Shown piece by piece: positions 14,716-23,268 of a stretch of DNA of 26,669 nucleotides. The notes under the pieces were generated by a model, which was not told the origin of the DNA, did no database searches, and saw only the letters and a program-made list of their open reading frames with translations. Position 1 is the first letter of the stretch. Every line of letters starts with the position of its first letter. The DNA is taken from positions 1 through 26,669 of the IMG/VR virus record IMGVR_UViG_3300049927_000050. One strand, 5' to 3'. Both the position numbers and the translations under genes were made by a program. Source of the stretch: a virus.

Positions 14716-15263
14716 TGCCTTCCAATATCAACAACCCCTTCGAGTGGAAAGAGATCATCAATTTCATTCGCAACGGAGACGACGCGGCAGCTATCGAGCG
14801 ACTGACCCAGCGCGAGCGCAGACTTGATGCCCACATTTCCACTTTCTCATCCGACCAGTTCGTACCGATTCTCTATCAGAATGCGATACTCGTCACAACG
14901 TCGACCACGGTCATTGAGGGCTTCCGCATCGGGTCATTTGTTTGGTACTCGGGTCGTCTTGTTGCGACGGGCGCTGGTACGGCCAACGGCTACGTTGCGG
15001 TAAGCATTCCGCCATTTCTCCCGTACAGCCCACCGACCAACGTCCAGGTTCACGGCAACATGCAAATCTACGACCAGAGCGTGAACATCTGGTACGCAGG
15101 CAACGTAGTCTTTCACCCGACTATTGGGCAGAACCTTGCCGCCCTCCCTGCCGCCAACAGTGCCTCCCTGCTCGGCCAGGCCGGTTCGCCGTTCACGGCA
15201 GCGTTTGCCAACTTGGATCAGGTCACTTGGTCGTGCTGGTATCAGACCAGCGCCCCCCAATAA
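14715..15263 (+). CDS. Small tail-region protein, unknown
   Basis: 182 residues from the ATG at 14715, which overlaps the previous TGA by one base (TGATG). The N-terminus is helical (NPFEWKEIINFIRNGDDAAA, ERLTQRERRLDAHISTFSSD), followed by a beta-rich remainder (YQNAILVTTSTTVIEGFRIG, VHGNMQIYDQSVNIWYAGN). The helical start and beta body could be an oligomerising stalk plus head, as in short fibre or tail-tip subunits. No motif decides this. Coupled translation with the nozzle-like gene suggests that both belong to the same tail structure. Confidence 0.6.
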   Translation: MPSNINNPFEWKEIINFIRNGDDAAAIERLTQRERRLDAHISTFSSDQFVPILYQNAILVTTSTTVIEGFRIGSFVWYSGRLVATGAGTANGYVAVSIPPFLPYSPPTNVQVHGNMQIYDQSVNIWYAGNVVFHPTIGQNLAALPAANSASLLGQAGSPFTAAFANLDQVTWSCWYQTSAPQ

Positions 15264-15265
15264 GC

Positions 15266-15277
15266 TAGGATGGCGTC
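15266..15277 (+). promoter_or_regulatory. Leaderless-type -10 element
   Basis: TAGGAT (15266-15271), six bases, then the ATG at 15278. No Shine-Dalgarno. The spacer GGCGTC is identical to that before the gene at 2944. Confidence 0.55.
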
Positions 15278-15943
15278 ATGGCACAGATCAACGACGCAGC
15301 GGTCGGGCGACTCAATGCGAGCCCGGCCACGACCAAGAGCATTCAACGCCAACTCGGGCTACCCGAAACCGGGCAGTGGGATGAGACGACGGACAACGAG
15401 TACGCCGCGTGGGCGAAGTCGATGGGATACGACCCGAACTTCGGCATGGACAACAACGCTACAAACTGGAACACCGCGCAGGCGGCGCTCGCACAGCGCG
15501 CACCGGACACTGGCGGCAACCCGGCGATGGAAGACCCCGCGTACGCCGCGTATCTCCGAACGATGGGCATTCAACAGGCCGACATCAAGAACGAGATCAT
15601 CGCCCGCACTACTGCGGTGCAAGATGCGATCAACCGCAACGCAGCGGGCTACGGAGAGCAGAAGGCAACTCAGACCAAGAACGCCGGGCTCGACTTTCAG
15701 AGTCGTGGGCTCGGCAATAGTGGCGCGCAATACCAAGCGCAAGATAAGGCGGTTGCCGATGTCACCTACCAACAGAATCAAGACGAAGCTGCGCAGCGCG
15801 ACGCGCTACAAGTCGCAAATCGAAACTCCCAACAAGCTCTTTCGCAATTGGGTCAGAAGCGTGCCGAGATGGAGTTTGACGCCCGCTCCCGAATTGGGCA
15901 GAAGCGTGCACAGCAAACTTACAACCCGCTCGGAGCTTCGTGA
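15278..15943 (+). CDS. Internal virion protein candidate with peptidoglycan-binding-like start
   Basis: 221 residues. Residues ~15-50 (TKSIQRQLGLPETGQWDETT, then a helix) resemble the short three-helix peptidoglycan-binding repeat whose consensus is IQ..LGL..TG.wd..T; this is a weak match by eye. The rest is polar, very rich in glutamine, alanine and asparagine and almost certainly helical (QNQDEAAQRDALQVANRNSQ). Such glutamine/alanine-rich helical proteins are typical of podovirus internal (ejection) proteins. It is translationally coupled (TGATG) to the next protein of similar composition. No lysozyme catalytic motif is visible. Confidence 0.6.
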   Translation: MAQINDAAVGRLNASPATTKSIQRQLGLPETGQWDETTDNEYAAWAKSMGYDPNFGMDNNATNWNTAQAALAQRAPDTGGNPAMEDPAYAAYLRTMGIQQADIKNEIIARTTAVQDAINRNAAGYGEQKATQTKNAGLDFQSRGLGNSGAQYQAQDKAVADVTYQQNQDEAAQRDALQVANRNSQQALSQLGQKRAEMEFDARSRIGQKRAQQTYNPLGAS

Positions 15944-16893
15944 TGGCTGATCCAACACCCGCCGCGCCCGCCGACGCATACGCCGGTTCACAAGACGCCA
16001 TCGAGCGTCAGAAGAACGCGCTCGTGCAGATCCTTGGCGAGCAGGGCGTGTACGGCCAGAAGCAGCTACAAGCCCGCCAAGCCTCCGCTGCCGCGCTCGC
16101 CAGTGCTCCGACCCCCTCTCAGCAAGCTGGTGCCCCGGTCACGCAAGATCCAACGCAGCGAGCCATGTACGACGCGTTCACCAAGGACGCGCAGAGCAAC
16201 ATCGCGTCCGACGCGCAAGAACAGGCGCGCATTCAGCAAGCGAACATGGCCTACATGGATCAGGTGAAGGGCGCAATTCCGCTCCAGCAAGCAGACCTCC
16301 AGTCGTACACCGACTCGCAACGTATGGCGTACGAGGATCGACAGAAGCAACGTGACGCTGAGCTTGCGGCGCAACAGGCGGCAGCGGCGCGCGCTGCCGC
16401 TTCGAGCGCCGCCGCCAATGATCCCAACAAGATCTACGAGACGCTCAAGGCGAAGATCGACGCGCAGAATAAGATTGACGCTGAACAGTGGGATAAGATG
16501 CCCATTGAGCAGCGCACCGCTTCCGCCGCAGGGCAACTCGGTAAGGGCGGCAATAAGCTCACCATCGACAGCGCTATGGCAGCACTCGGGATGGATGTGG
16601 CGGGGCCGCGCTCGCACGAGAGCCCCAACGATCCTTATTGGGATGCGGGCCATCCCGGCAAGGTTCAGACTGACGCCAAGACGATCACGCCGATGATGAC
16701 TTCGTTCTTCCAAGACATGCTCGCGGGCGACAAGACGTGGGGCGAAGTCGTGTCGACTGCGCACTCCTTCACGCCGGACAACTTCTCTCAATACGGCGTC
16801 GACATGGCAAACATCGACCCCAAGAGCATCGGGGTGTGGCTCGCCATGTACGCGCCGTCCTTCGGGGTGGACCCGGCGACTCTGCGCGGATGA
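15943..16893 (+). CDS. Internal virion protein candidate, alanine/glutamine-rich
   Basis: 316 residues from the ATG at 15943, which overlaps the previous TGA by one base; a GTG at 15940 would add only one residue and is less likely. The first ~170 residues are low-complexity helix with alanine, glutamine and lysine (QKQLQARQASAAALASAPTP, QRDAELAAQQAAAARAAASS). Residues ~200-316 look more globular (LTIDSAMAALGMDVAGPRSH, TPMMTSFFQDMLAGDKTWGE, SIGVWLAMYAPSFGVDP). It sits between another helical internal-type protein and the 1380-residue ejection-type protein, so the three probably form the internal core or ejectosome. No enzyme motif seen. Confidence 0.6.
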   Translation: MADPTPAAPADAYAGSQDAIERQKNALVQILGEQGVYGQKQLQARQASAAALASAPTPSQQAGAPVTQDPTQRAMYDAFTKDAQSNIASDAQEQARIQQANMAYMDQVKGAIPLQQADLQSYTDSQRMAYEDRQKQRDAELAAQQAAAARAAASSAAANDPNKIYETLKAKIDAQNKIDAEQWDKMPIEQRTASAAGQLGKGGNKLTIDSAMAALGMDVAGPRSHESPNDPYWDAGHPGKVQTDAKTITPMMTSFFQDMLAGDKTWGEVVSTAHSFTPDNFSQYGVDMANIDPKSIGVWLAMYAPSFGVDPATLRG

Positions 16894-16895
16894 CG

Positions 16896-16907
16896 TAAGC
16901 TGTCCGC
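16896..16907 (+). promoter_or_regulatory. Leaderless-type -10 element for the large ejection-type gene
   Basis: TAAGCT (16896-16901), six bases, then the ATG at 16908. No Shine-Dalgarno is present. The hexamer and distance are identical to those at 7165 and 12312. Confidence 0.6.
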
Positions 16908-19900
16908 ATGGCAACCAAATGGGGCTCTGGTGGTGGCGGCACCAATTGGGGCTCGACCGGCAGCACGACTGCTAACCCCACGACCGACGCCCCCGTTGAA
17001 GCAACGGGAGAGGCGCCATACACGCAGACGCTCCAGACCAATAAGAAGGCAGTGGCCGAGAGCCTATTGCGGCTCTACCGCGCCGGAGATGTGGAGGGTT
17101 ACAAGAAGGCTCTCCCGCAGGTGCAACAAGTCTTCACTCCGCAAGACATGCACGCCTATGGGCTCGACCGCATTTCTGTGGTTGGCACGCCTGGCAACTG
17201 GTTGGGCGGCGCCAAGTCGCAAATCCAGAAGGCCGAGACTTCGTTCGGCACGAGCACGGCCGGGCAGCTTCTCGGCAAGGTGATGACTAAGCTCGACGCT
17301 CCGCGCACCGTCGCCACCGCGGGCTTGCGTCAAGGTCTGTGGGGGTTCGGCAATGTTGCCGAGAAGATTTCAGGCGGGCGCATTCAAGGCGGCGTCGAAG
17401 GTGGATGGAACCAGTTTCGGGAAGACCTTGGCAATCACGTCACTCCGAGCGACATCTTCAAGTCGGCAAACGCCAATCTCGAATCCAAGGGCGCGGCGCC
17501 GATCACAGGCGGCGCCACTCACAACTTGCAGCGCGCTGGCGGCGACGTTGGCATGGTCGTGCTCGACCCATTGACAGCCTTGGGCGGCACGAGCAAAGCG
17601 ACAGAGGCCATGATGGAGACTATTGGCCGAGAGGTTGGTGAGTCCACCGCGAAGAAGATTGCGGTTCACGGCCTTGAGGGCGGCGTCAAGAAGGGCATCA
17701 TCAGCGAGGCCGAACACCAAGCTGTGCTCGAAGTGATCGACCGGCAGGCCGCAGAGCTTGCCGCTAGCGCCGAGAAGGGCACTCTCAAGCGGGGTCTTCT
17801 TCCCGGCACGATCAAGCGGCAGACCTTCAATCTTGCGGCGTCCGGGGACGTGGCCGAACTCGCCGCTCGCGCGGAGACGCGGCTCATTCGCGAGGGCCGC
17901 GCCGGGCTCAAGTTCGGTGTGGGCGCGGGCAAGCGTACGATCATCCCGTCCTACATCGACGGGCACAGCTTCCTCAACCCTCGCCTGTACGCGGCCGACA
18001 TCATGCGCGGCGGCGAAGTGGCGGCGTCCGCTGCCGAGCCGGGGCTCGCGACCGGGCTCGCGGGCGTGAAGACTATTGAGCCGCTCAACGAGAGCGAATT
18101 GAAGAACATGCTCTTCACGGCAGACAAGGCCGCGCCAGAGGCCAAGAGCGCCGTAGTCACGGTTCCGCCCCTCACCCCCGCCGACGCCGAGCACTTCGTC
18201 ATGCGTAACGCAGACGGCAAGGCGGCGGGCATCCTGTCGATCAAGGACAGCAAGGTGGAGGCGCTCTACGTCAACAAGGCTCTCGCCCCGGAGGCCCATG
18301 CCGCTGACAAGCTCTACGCAGCCGCTCAGGCAGCCGGACACGACGTGTCGGCGCTCGGCGCTGACGAGCTTACCGTCGCGGGCCGGAAGGCCCGTGAGGG
18401 CTTCCTAGAGCGTCAGGGCGGGGCTCTGACCGTGGACAAGGCACTGGCGCAGGGTGAGCGGGGCTCGGCGCTCCAGGCACTTCCCCACACGGCCGAGCAG
18501 ACCGGGCTCTTCCCCGCTGAGAAGGCAGCCGACCAGCCGTGGCTCAATAAGACCGCAGAGGTTACCCGGCGCAACCCACTGGACGTTCTGCGCCAGAGTG
18601 GCGTAGGACAGGCTGTGGGGTCCGCTCTGGCGCCACGGTCCAGGGTGACGGCAGAGTCGGGAGCGTTGGCGAGCAAGGCGCTCTACAGGGCTCAGGAGAC
18701 GACTGGTGCCAGTATCGCCCAACAGACCCACGACCTGTGGCTCCAGTTGGGCAAGACGAGCGACAAGGGCATCGCTGCGCTTGAGAAGGGCGCCCCGAAG
18801 CCTCTCGTGGATGCCCTGCCCTCTCTGGCCGGGCTCAAGGGCCGGGAGGCATTCAACGAGATGATGACGGCCGTGGCCGAGCAACGGCTATCCCCCGACA
18901 CTATTGCCGCCGTGGACGCCCTCAAGGGCAAGCCCGGCGCGCTCACGAAGGCAGCCAACGCTATTGCCACCGCGGCCGAGCGCGGAGGCGTGGTAGCTCA
19001 CCCGGCACAAGAGGCGCTCACGGCGGCGGGCATCGAGGCCAAGCCGACAGTAGCCAAGATCCTGTCCCCTACGGGAGAGGAAGTTGCCCGCGGAGACGCC
19101 GGGCTCAAGCTGCGCGAGGCGCTCGGGATCAAGCCGGGCGAGGAACTCAAGGCGGGGTCCGACCTCACCACTCAGGCCGTCAAGGTCATGCGCTCGGAGA
19201 AGGGCATCAAGGCGCTCAACGACGCGCTCGTGGAGCGGCTCGGGCTCAACCCCGGCACCAAGCTCTTCCACGAAGACGTGGTTGCCTCTGTGGCGCTGCG
19301 CTCGCGCGCGACCTTCGAAGCCGCGGCGATGGACAACATGTACCGCGGGCTCGCGAACACGATGGTCGATCACAATGTTCCGCTCATCTCGATTGTGGAG
19401 AAGGGCGATAGCGCAGCCGCCAAGGCCGCGGCCGACAAGAACTGGATTCGCCTTCCCGGCAAGCAGGCGTCCGCTGGCGACATCTACGGCCCGTCATCGG
19501 TGATGAACGAACTGTCCAAGGTCAACGACATCGTGATCAACGACGAAGCGATGAAGGGCTTTCGCAAGTTCCTTGACGGATGGAACGGTACGTGGGCGTC
19601 ATACGCGATCAACCCGTTGCCGTTCGGCACGGGCTTCCACGCGCGCAACGCCACGGGCAACGTGCTTCTGTCCTTTCTCGGTGGCCTAACGAACCCGTCG
19701 AAGTTTGCCGAAGCCGCCAGGGTGCAACTCGATCTCGCGAAGGTGCGCCGTCTCATGTCACACGAAGGGCTCGCCTTCGACCAGGCGCTTGAGCAATCCG
19801 GTATCAGCAACTACTCGAAACACATCATCACTAACGGTCGAGCGCACGGCGTCATCTCCGCAGGCTTCTTCGCGGATCTCGACAACTACGATCTGGAGCG

Positions 19901-21050
19901 GATGCTCAACGGCCAAGGACAGTCGGTCGGTCAGAAGGTCGGCTCATTCATCAAGGACAACAAGCTATTGCAGGCGAATCGTCGACTTGGCGATGTGGTG
20001 GAGAATAACGCACGTGTTGCACTATTCATGGACTCGCTGGAGAAGACGGGCTCGGTCACGTACGCTGCCGACACGGTGAAGAAGTACCTATTCGACTACC
20101 AGGATCTCACGCCTTTCGAGCGCCACAACATGAAGTCGCTCAACCGCTTCTACACGTTCATGCGAAAGAACACCGCGGTGCAGTTGTACGCGCTGGCGCA
20201 CGACCCCTGGAAGCAGAAGCTCATCATGATGGGTGAGAGCGCTCTCTACAAGGACGACCCCAACGCGCCGATACCCGACTACGCGCAGAAGACCGGGTAC
20301 AACGTCTCTCGCTTCCTACACGGCGGCAAGGGCGTCGACGCGCTCGGCATGAACATCGACACGCCGCTCGACAACGCAATCAAGACGCTCGACCCCATCA
20401 CTCAAGCCGTCACGATGGTGCCGGGCCTGCGTAGCATCGTCCCTCCACAATACCGATCGGACAAGCAGCAACTCACGAGCGCACTATTGAATAGTCGCTC
20501 TGGTGGGCCGCAGGAGTTTGTCAACTTCCTCTTCGAGACGGCGACGGGCAAGGACACGTTCTCGGGCAAGGACATCTCGAAGGAGAGCGGCAAAGATACC
20601 TTCAATAGACTAGCCAACGCGTTCCTGCCGTTGTACGGCAAGGCGCAGCGCGGGCTTTCTGGCACTGTGGTTGGCGAGAGCGCGCAGCCGGGCATGGACA
20701 AGCGACTGTCGGTCATGCAGGCATTGACGGGCTGGAACTTTCTCCCGCTCACCGACAAGCAGCGCAATCAGATTGCATATGTCACGGCGCAAGAGCTACA
20801 GAACTCACTCACGAAGCTCAAGGATCAAGGCGTTGATGTTCCGTCGTACACCGACCTTATTCGGTTGGGGCTCGCGCCGGATGTCTCAAAGCTCAATAAG
20901 CCGAACACGAAGACGAAGCAACGCACCGGCTCACAGGTCACCACCGATACGACGGCGAAGCTCAACGCCGCGCGCGCCGCGCTCGGGCAGACTTCACAAA
21001 CAGGGATCAAGCCACCGGCAACGAAAGCCGCCAAGAAGAAGTGGGGCTAG
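16908..21050 (+). CDS. Large ejection-type / internal virion protein (1380 aa)
   Basis: 1380 residues, the longest gene in the window. It opens with a glycine-, serine- and threonine-rich disordered stretch (WGSGGGGTNWGSTGSTT), followed by long alanine-rich helical regions. Residues ~420-505 contain a segment reminiscent of a GNAT acetyltransferase (AAGILSIKDSKVEALYV, then ADKLYAAAQAAGHDV and REGFLERQGG). Residues ~895-1120 hold the most conserved-looking part, including FHARNATGNVLLSFLGG and LTPFERHNMKSLNRFYTFMR, a type of segment I associate with the C-terminal part of large virion proteins injected with the DNA. The C-terminus is basic (KAAKKKWG). No lysozyme or protease triad can be assigned. 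It should travel in the head with the DNA and enter the cell. The role is inferred from size, composition and gene order. Confidence 0.7.
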   Translation: MATKWGSGGGGTNWGSTGSTTANPTTDAPVEATGEAPYTQTLQTNKKAVAESLLRLYRAGDVEGYKKALPQVQQVFTPQDMHAYGLDRISVVGTPGNWLGGAKSQIQKAETSFGTSTAGQLLGKVMTKLDAPRTVATAGLRQGLWGFGNVAEKISGGRIQGGVEGGWNQFREDLGNHVTPSDIFKSANANLESKGAAPITGGATHNLQRAGGDVGMVVLDPLTALGGTSKATEAMMETIGREVGESTAKKIAVHGLEGGVKKGIISEAEHQAVLEVIDRQAAELAASAEKGTLKRGLLPGTIKRQTFNLAASGDVAELAARAETRLIREGRAGLKFGVGAGKRTIIPSYIDGHSFLNPRLYAADIMRGGEVAASAAEPGLATGLAGVKTIEPLNESELKNMLFTADKAAPEAKSAVVTVPPLTPADAEHFVMRNADGKAAGILSIKDSKVEALYVNKALAPEAHAADKLYAAAQAAGHDVSALGADELTVAGRKAREGFLERQGGALTVDKALAQGERGSALQALPHTAEQTGLFPAEKAADQPWLNKTAEVTRRNPLDVLRQSGVGQAVGSALAPRSRVTAESGALASKALYRAQETTGASIAQQTHDLWLQLGKTSDKGIAALEKGAPKPLVDALPSLAGLKGREAFNEMMTAVAEQRLSPDTIAAVDALKGKPGALTKAANAIATAAERGGVVAHPAQEALTAAGIEAKPTVAKILSPTGEEVARGDAGLKLREALGIKPGEELKAGSDLTTQAVKVMRSEKGIKALNDALVERLGLNPGTKLFHEDVVASVALRSRATFEAAAMDNMYRGLANTMVDHNVPLISIVEKGDSAAAKAAADKNWIRLPGKQASAGDIYGPSSVMNELSKVNDIVINDEAMKGFRKFLDGWNGTWASYAINPLPFGTGFHARNATGNVLLSFLGGLTNPSKFAEAARVQLDLAKVRRLMSHEGLAFDQALEQSGISNYSKHIITNGRAHGVISAGFFADLDNYDLERMLNGQGQSVGQKVGSFIKDNKLLQANRRLGDVVENNARVALFMDSLEKTGSVTYAADTVKKYLFDYQDLTPFERHNMKSLNRFYTFMRKNTAVQLYALAHDPWKQKLIMMGESALYKDDPNAPIPDYAQKTGYNVSRFLHGGKGVDALGMNIDTPLDNAIKTLDPITQAVTMVPGLRSIVPPQYRSDKQQLTSALLNSRSGGPQEFVNFLFETATGKDTFSGKDISKESGKDTFNRLANAFLPLYGKAQRGLSGTVVGESAQPGMDKRLSVMQALTGWNFLPLTDKQRNQIAYVTAQELQNSLTKLKDQGVDVPSYTDLIRLGLAPDVSKLNKPNTKTKQRTGSQVTTDTTAKLNAARAALGQTSQTGIKPPATKAAKKKWG

Positions 21051-21286
21051 AGCAGACCACGGTCTGCGGGAGCGACCGGGGAGACGCGCCGGATGACGGC
21101 GACGACCGCAGCGAGCGCACCGAGCACAACGGCCGAATAGTGCGTTATTGGACCGGCCACGCCGGGGAACTGCTTGCTGACCTCTTCGCTCGCGACAGTG
21201 ATCACGGTCGACGCACCGATGAGATACAGCGGCGCGGCGTACAGGACGACCCTCACGCGCTTGATGAAGTCTGAGAACTTGGACAT
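21047..21286 (-). CDS. Holin candidate, two membrane helices
   Basis: 79 residues on the minus strand, with AAGGGG five bases before the ATG. Two hydrophobic segments are visible: VLYAAPLYLIGASTVITVA (about residues 14-32) and YSAVVLGALAAVVAVI (about residues 50-65), flanked by a basic N-terminus (SKFSDFIKRVR) and a charged C-terminus (RRVSPVAPADRGLL). Size, two spans and charged ends fit a small holin that lets the endolysin reach the wall. The endolysin lies at the other side of the virion block (1990-2934) and on the other strand, so this assignment is not supported by direct neighbourhood. Its end overlaps the end of the 1380-residue gene by four bases in convergent orientation. Confidence 0.6.
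   Translation of the reverse strand: MSKFSDFIKRVRVVLYAAPLYLIGASTVITVASEEVSKQFPGVAGPITHYSAVVLGALAAVVAVIRRVSPVAPADRGLL
21052..21067. terminator. Short palindrome at the convergent gene junction
   Basis: GCAGAC (21052-21057) pairs with GTCTGC (21062-21067). It lies two bases after the plus-strand stop and inside the last codons of the minus-strand holin candidate. It could terminate transcription from either side, but it is short and has no U-run. Confidence 0.25.
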
Positions 21287-21288
21287 GC

Positions 21289-21918
21289 CTACCCCTTGGG
21301 TTTCCTAAACACTAGCAGTGTAGATAGGTTTCTGCGCGCATGAACCTGGCGCCGCCCTCCGGGCTGAGCCCGGCTGGTCTTGGCGAGATGCTCGAACTTG
21401 TCGATCAACTCCAGGCGGCAATAGATCATCGAGTATTGGGTCGTGTAGTGCACGCCCGGCCAGAGCTTGCCTGACGAGATGTAGTCCTGGCACTTGACGA
21501 GCAGATAGCCGCGAGGCTTGAGCACTCGGGTGCACTCGGTGAGCCCGGCGTAGATCTGTTCTTGCACACCGAGCGGGGTGGTGGGCGCGTTGGTGAGCCC
21601 GTACGCCGAGTGCATCCCGGCGAGCCCGGTTGTCTTGCGTCCACCCACCGAGACGTACGGCGGGTCAAACGCAACGGCGTCGAACATGTTGTCAACCCAC
21701 GGCAGGTCGGTGAAGTCGATACCACCCATCACGCCGCCTGGCACGTCGTGCATGATGTCGGACTTCATGAGCACTTCCGGCTCGTAGATCTTCCACCAGT
21801 TGCCCTTCCCGTAGGTGGGGTCAAGCACCATGCCGTCGAGGTAGCCGAGGCGAGCCACGTCGGCAATAAGCGCGGCGTTATTCTTCCAGTATTGGGCAGC
21901 GAGGATCGGCGGGCTCAT
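21289..21918 (-). CDS. DNA methyltransferase (amino-methyltransferase, DPPY type)
   Basis: 209 residues. The start is the ATG at 21918, which overlaps the stop of the upstream phosphoesterase gene by four bases (ATGA); a longer frame upstream lies inside that gene. VLDPTYGKGNWW at residues 31-42 fits the SAM-binding motif I (DPxxGxG-like) and AFDPPYV at 83-89 is the catalytic DPPY motif of N6-adenine or N4-cytosine methyltransferases. Motif I precedes DPPY, and the segment after it (VLKPRGYLLVKCQDY) fits a later conserved strand. The enzyme would transfer a methyl group from SAM to a base of phage or host DNA, most often to evade restriction. Short length and lack of a clear recognition domain leave the target unknown. 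No partner restriction enzyme is visible. Confidence 0.85.
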   Translation of the reverse strand: MSPPILAAQYWKNNAALIADVARLGYLDGMVLDPTYGKGNWWKIYEPEVLMKSDIMHDVPGGVMGGIDFTDLPWVDNMFDAVAFDPPYVSVGGRKTTGLAGMHSAYGLTNAPTTPLGVQEQIYAGLTECTRVLKPRGYLLVKCQDYISSGKLWPGVHYTTQYSMIYCRLELIDKFEHLAKTSRAQPGGRRQVHARRNLSTLLVFRKPKG

Positions 21919-22991
21919 GCGGGGTCGGCGTACACGTAGGTCTGCGTGGTGATGCCGCGCTCGGGCGTCACGATGAAGAGCGCTTGGCGCGCCTTCTCGT
22001 AACCGAAGCCGGACGCCTTCGCGTACTCGTCGTATCCCTTGAGCGAGCCGTTGACAATGAAGTCCGGCCCGTAGAGAAGCTGATGCCAGTGGCCCATGAG
22101 CGCAATATCCCACGGCTTGCCCGTGCGGGCGTACATCTCGTGCTTGCGATGGAGGAACTTGAGCATGGAGGGATAAATCCCTCCCACACCACCGGCAGAC
22201 CGGAAGCCGTCCCCATGTGTCAGAAGGAACTTGGTGCCGTTGACATTGATGATCTGCTCGGGCGCCATCGAGATGCTGAACGTGATGCGCTTGTCGTCGC
22301 GCAGCGTGTCAGCCAACCAGTTGTAGAGCACCCACGCGTAGCTCGACTGCGCACGCTTCTTCATCTGCATACGCGGCGTGGTGCGGTCGTGGTTGCCATC
22401 CACCGTAGGCACGAACACCCGGCCGAACTCGTCGGCCAGCTTGCGCAGTGCGCTTGCCAAGACCGGCACCCAATAGACGATGCTCTCGGTTGGGAGAGCC
22501 TCGTTGGTCTGCGCCAACTCTGCGTGAATCACGCCGGTCAAGATGTCGCCCAATAGTGCGCACACGATGCCGTCGTATTCGAGGTTGCCGGTGTACCGCT
22601 TGCAGAACTCCACCGTGAAGTCGATGACACGTTGCAGCCGCTTCAACGCGATCTCGCGGTTGTACTCGTTCATGCCGTCCATCTCGTAGATGTCGACCAC
22701 TTCGTCAAGGTGGAGATCCGAGAGCATGAGGATCGGAGTCGCGACGTGTCGATCCTTTGACGCCGGGCGCGACACCCACTTCGGGATCTTGAGATCCTCA
22801 GGCTTGATCTGCGTGTAGCGCGACACCATCTGCTCGGCGCGGTCGCGCTCTTCGACCAGTTGCCTGATCTCCGCACGCAGCGCTGTCGCCTCATTGCGCT
22901 CGACAACCTTCTCAGCGTGTGACTTGGTGAGGGCGGGGGCCTTACCGGCGCGGCGCAGGTTGTATGCACGTTGAGCTTCTGATTGCGGCAT
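21915..22991 (-). CDS. Calcineurin-like metallophosphoesterase
   Basis: 358 residues with AAAGG seven bases before the ATG. All main motifs of the family are present in order: LMLSDLHLDE, LLGDILTG, VDGNHDR, LTHGDGF and LMGHWHQ, so the two-metal site looks complete. The first ~85 residues form a separate basic and charged helical region (EAQRAYNLRRAGKAPALTK, then ALRAEIRQLVEERDRAEQM) that may be a coiled coil or DNA-binding extension. Relatives include SbcD/Mre11-type nucleases as well as phosphatases and phosphodiesterases. The gene overlaps that of a DNA methyltransferase and follows the primase-helicase, so a role in phage DNA processing or host DNA breakdown is likelier than a metabolic role; this is inference. 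Confidence 0.85.
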   Translation of the reverse strand: MPQSEAQRAYNLRRAGKAPALTKSHAEKVVERNEATALRAEIRQLVEERDRAEQMVSRYTQIKPEDLKIPKWVSRPASKDRHVATPILMLSDLHLDEVVDIYEMDGMNEYNREIALKRLQRVIDFTVEFCKRYTGNLEYDGIVCALLGDILTGVIHAELAQTNEALPTESIVYWVPVLASALRKLADEFGRVFVPTVDGNHDRTTPRMQMKKRAQSSYAWVLYNWLADTLRDDKRITFSISMAPEQIINVNGTKFLLTHGDGFRSAGGVGGIYPSMLKFLHRKHEMYARTGKPWDIALMGHWHQLLYGPDFIVNGSLKGYDEYAKASGFGYEKARQALFIVTPERGITTQTYVYADPA

Positions 22992-23001
22992 GGAGGGCCT
23001 T

Positions 23002-23268
23002 TCAGCGACGGATCAGTTGGTCTTCGATGTAACGGTGTTCGCGGTCGTGTTGTTCCACGTACACCTTGAAATCTTCTTTGGTCACCATCTTGCTATTCAC
23101 TTCACAGAGCAGGCTCTTCACTACAGCATGGTCGTCACTCTGACTGTCAGCGCGTGTCTTGCTCTTGCGATCTAAACGCCATCCTACGGCGAGCACAGGT
23201 ATGACCACAACGGAGAGTGACATGAGATCAGAGTGCGCAGTCTCGAAGATAAGGTGCCAGATGCTCAT
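23002..23268 (-). CDS. Small single-span membrane protein, unknown
   Basis: 88 residues on the minus strand. One hydrophobic segment (SLSVVVIPVLAVGWRL, about residues 17-32) is followed by a charged tail (DRKSKTRADSQSDD, VTKEDFKVYVEQHDREHRYI) likely to form a helix. No signal cleavage site is evident. The start is fixed by a TAGTCT -10 element six bases upstream, inside the stop of the primase gene, and no Shine-Dalgarno is present. One-span proteins with a charged coiled tail occur among phage lysis accessories and membrane anchors. It lies between replication and modification genes, so function is left open. Confidence 0.65.
   Translation of the reverse strand: MSIWHLIFETAHSDLMSLSVVVIPVLAVGWRLDRKSKTRADSQSDDHAVVKSLLCEVNSKMVTKEDFKVYVEQHDREHRYIEDQLIRR

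Noticed and set aside
15940-15942. GTG start one codon before the ATG of the second internal protein
   Set aside because: The ATG at 15943 gives the TGATG overlap used at other junctions in this window; the GTG adds only one residue.
17370-18341. 323-codon open frame on the minus strand inside the 1380-residue gene
   Set aside because: Antisense shadow of a long coding region with biased third positions; no ribosome site or -10 element.
21919-22113. 65-codon N-terminal extension of the methyltransferase
   Set aside because: It overlaps the phosphoesterase gene in another frame, is arginine-rich, and the ATG at 21918 gives a four-base ATGA overlap.
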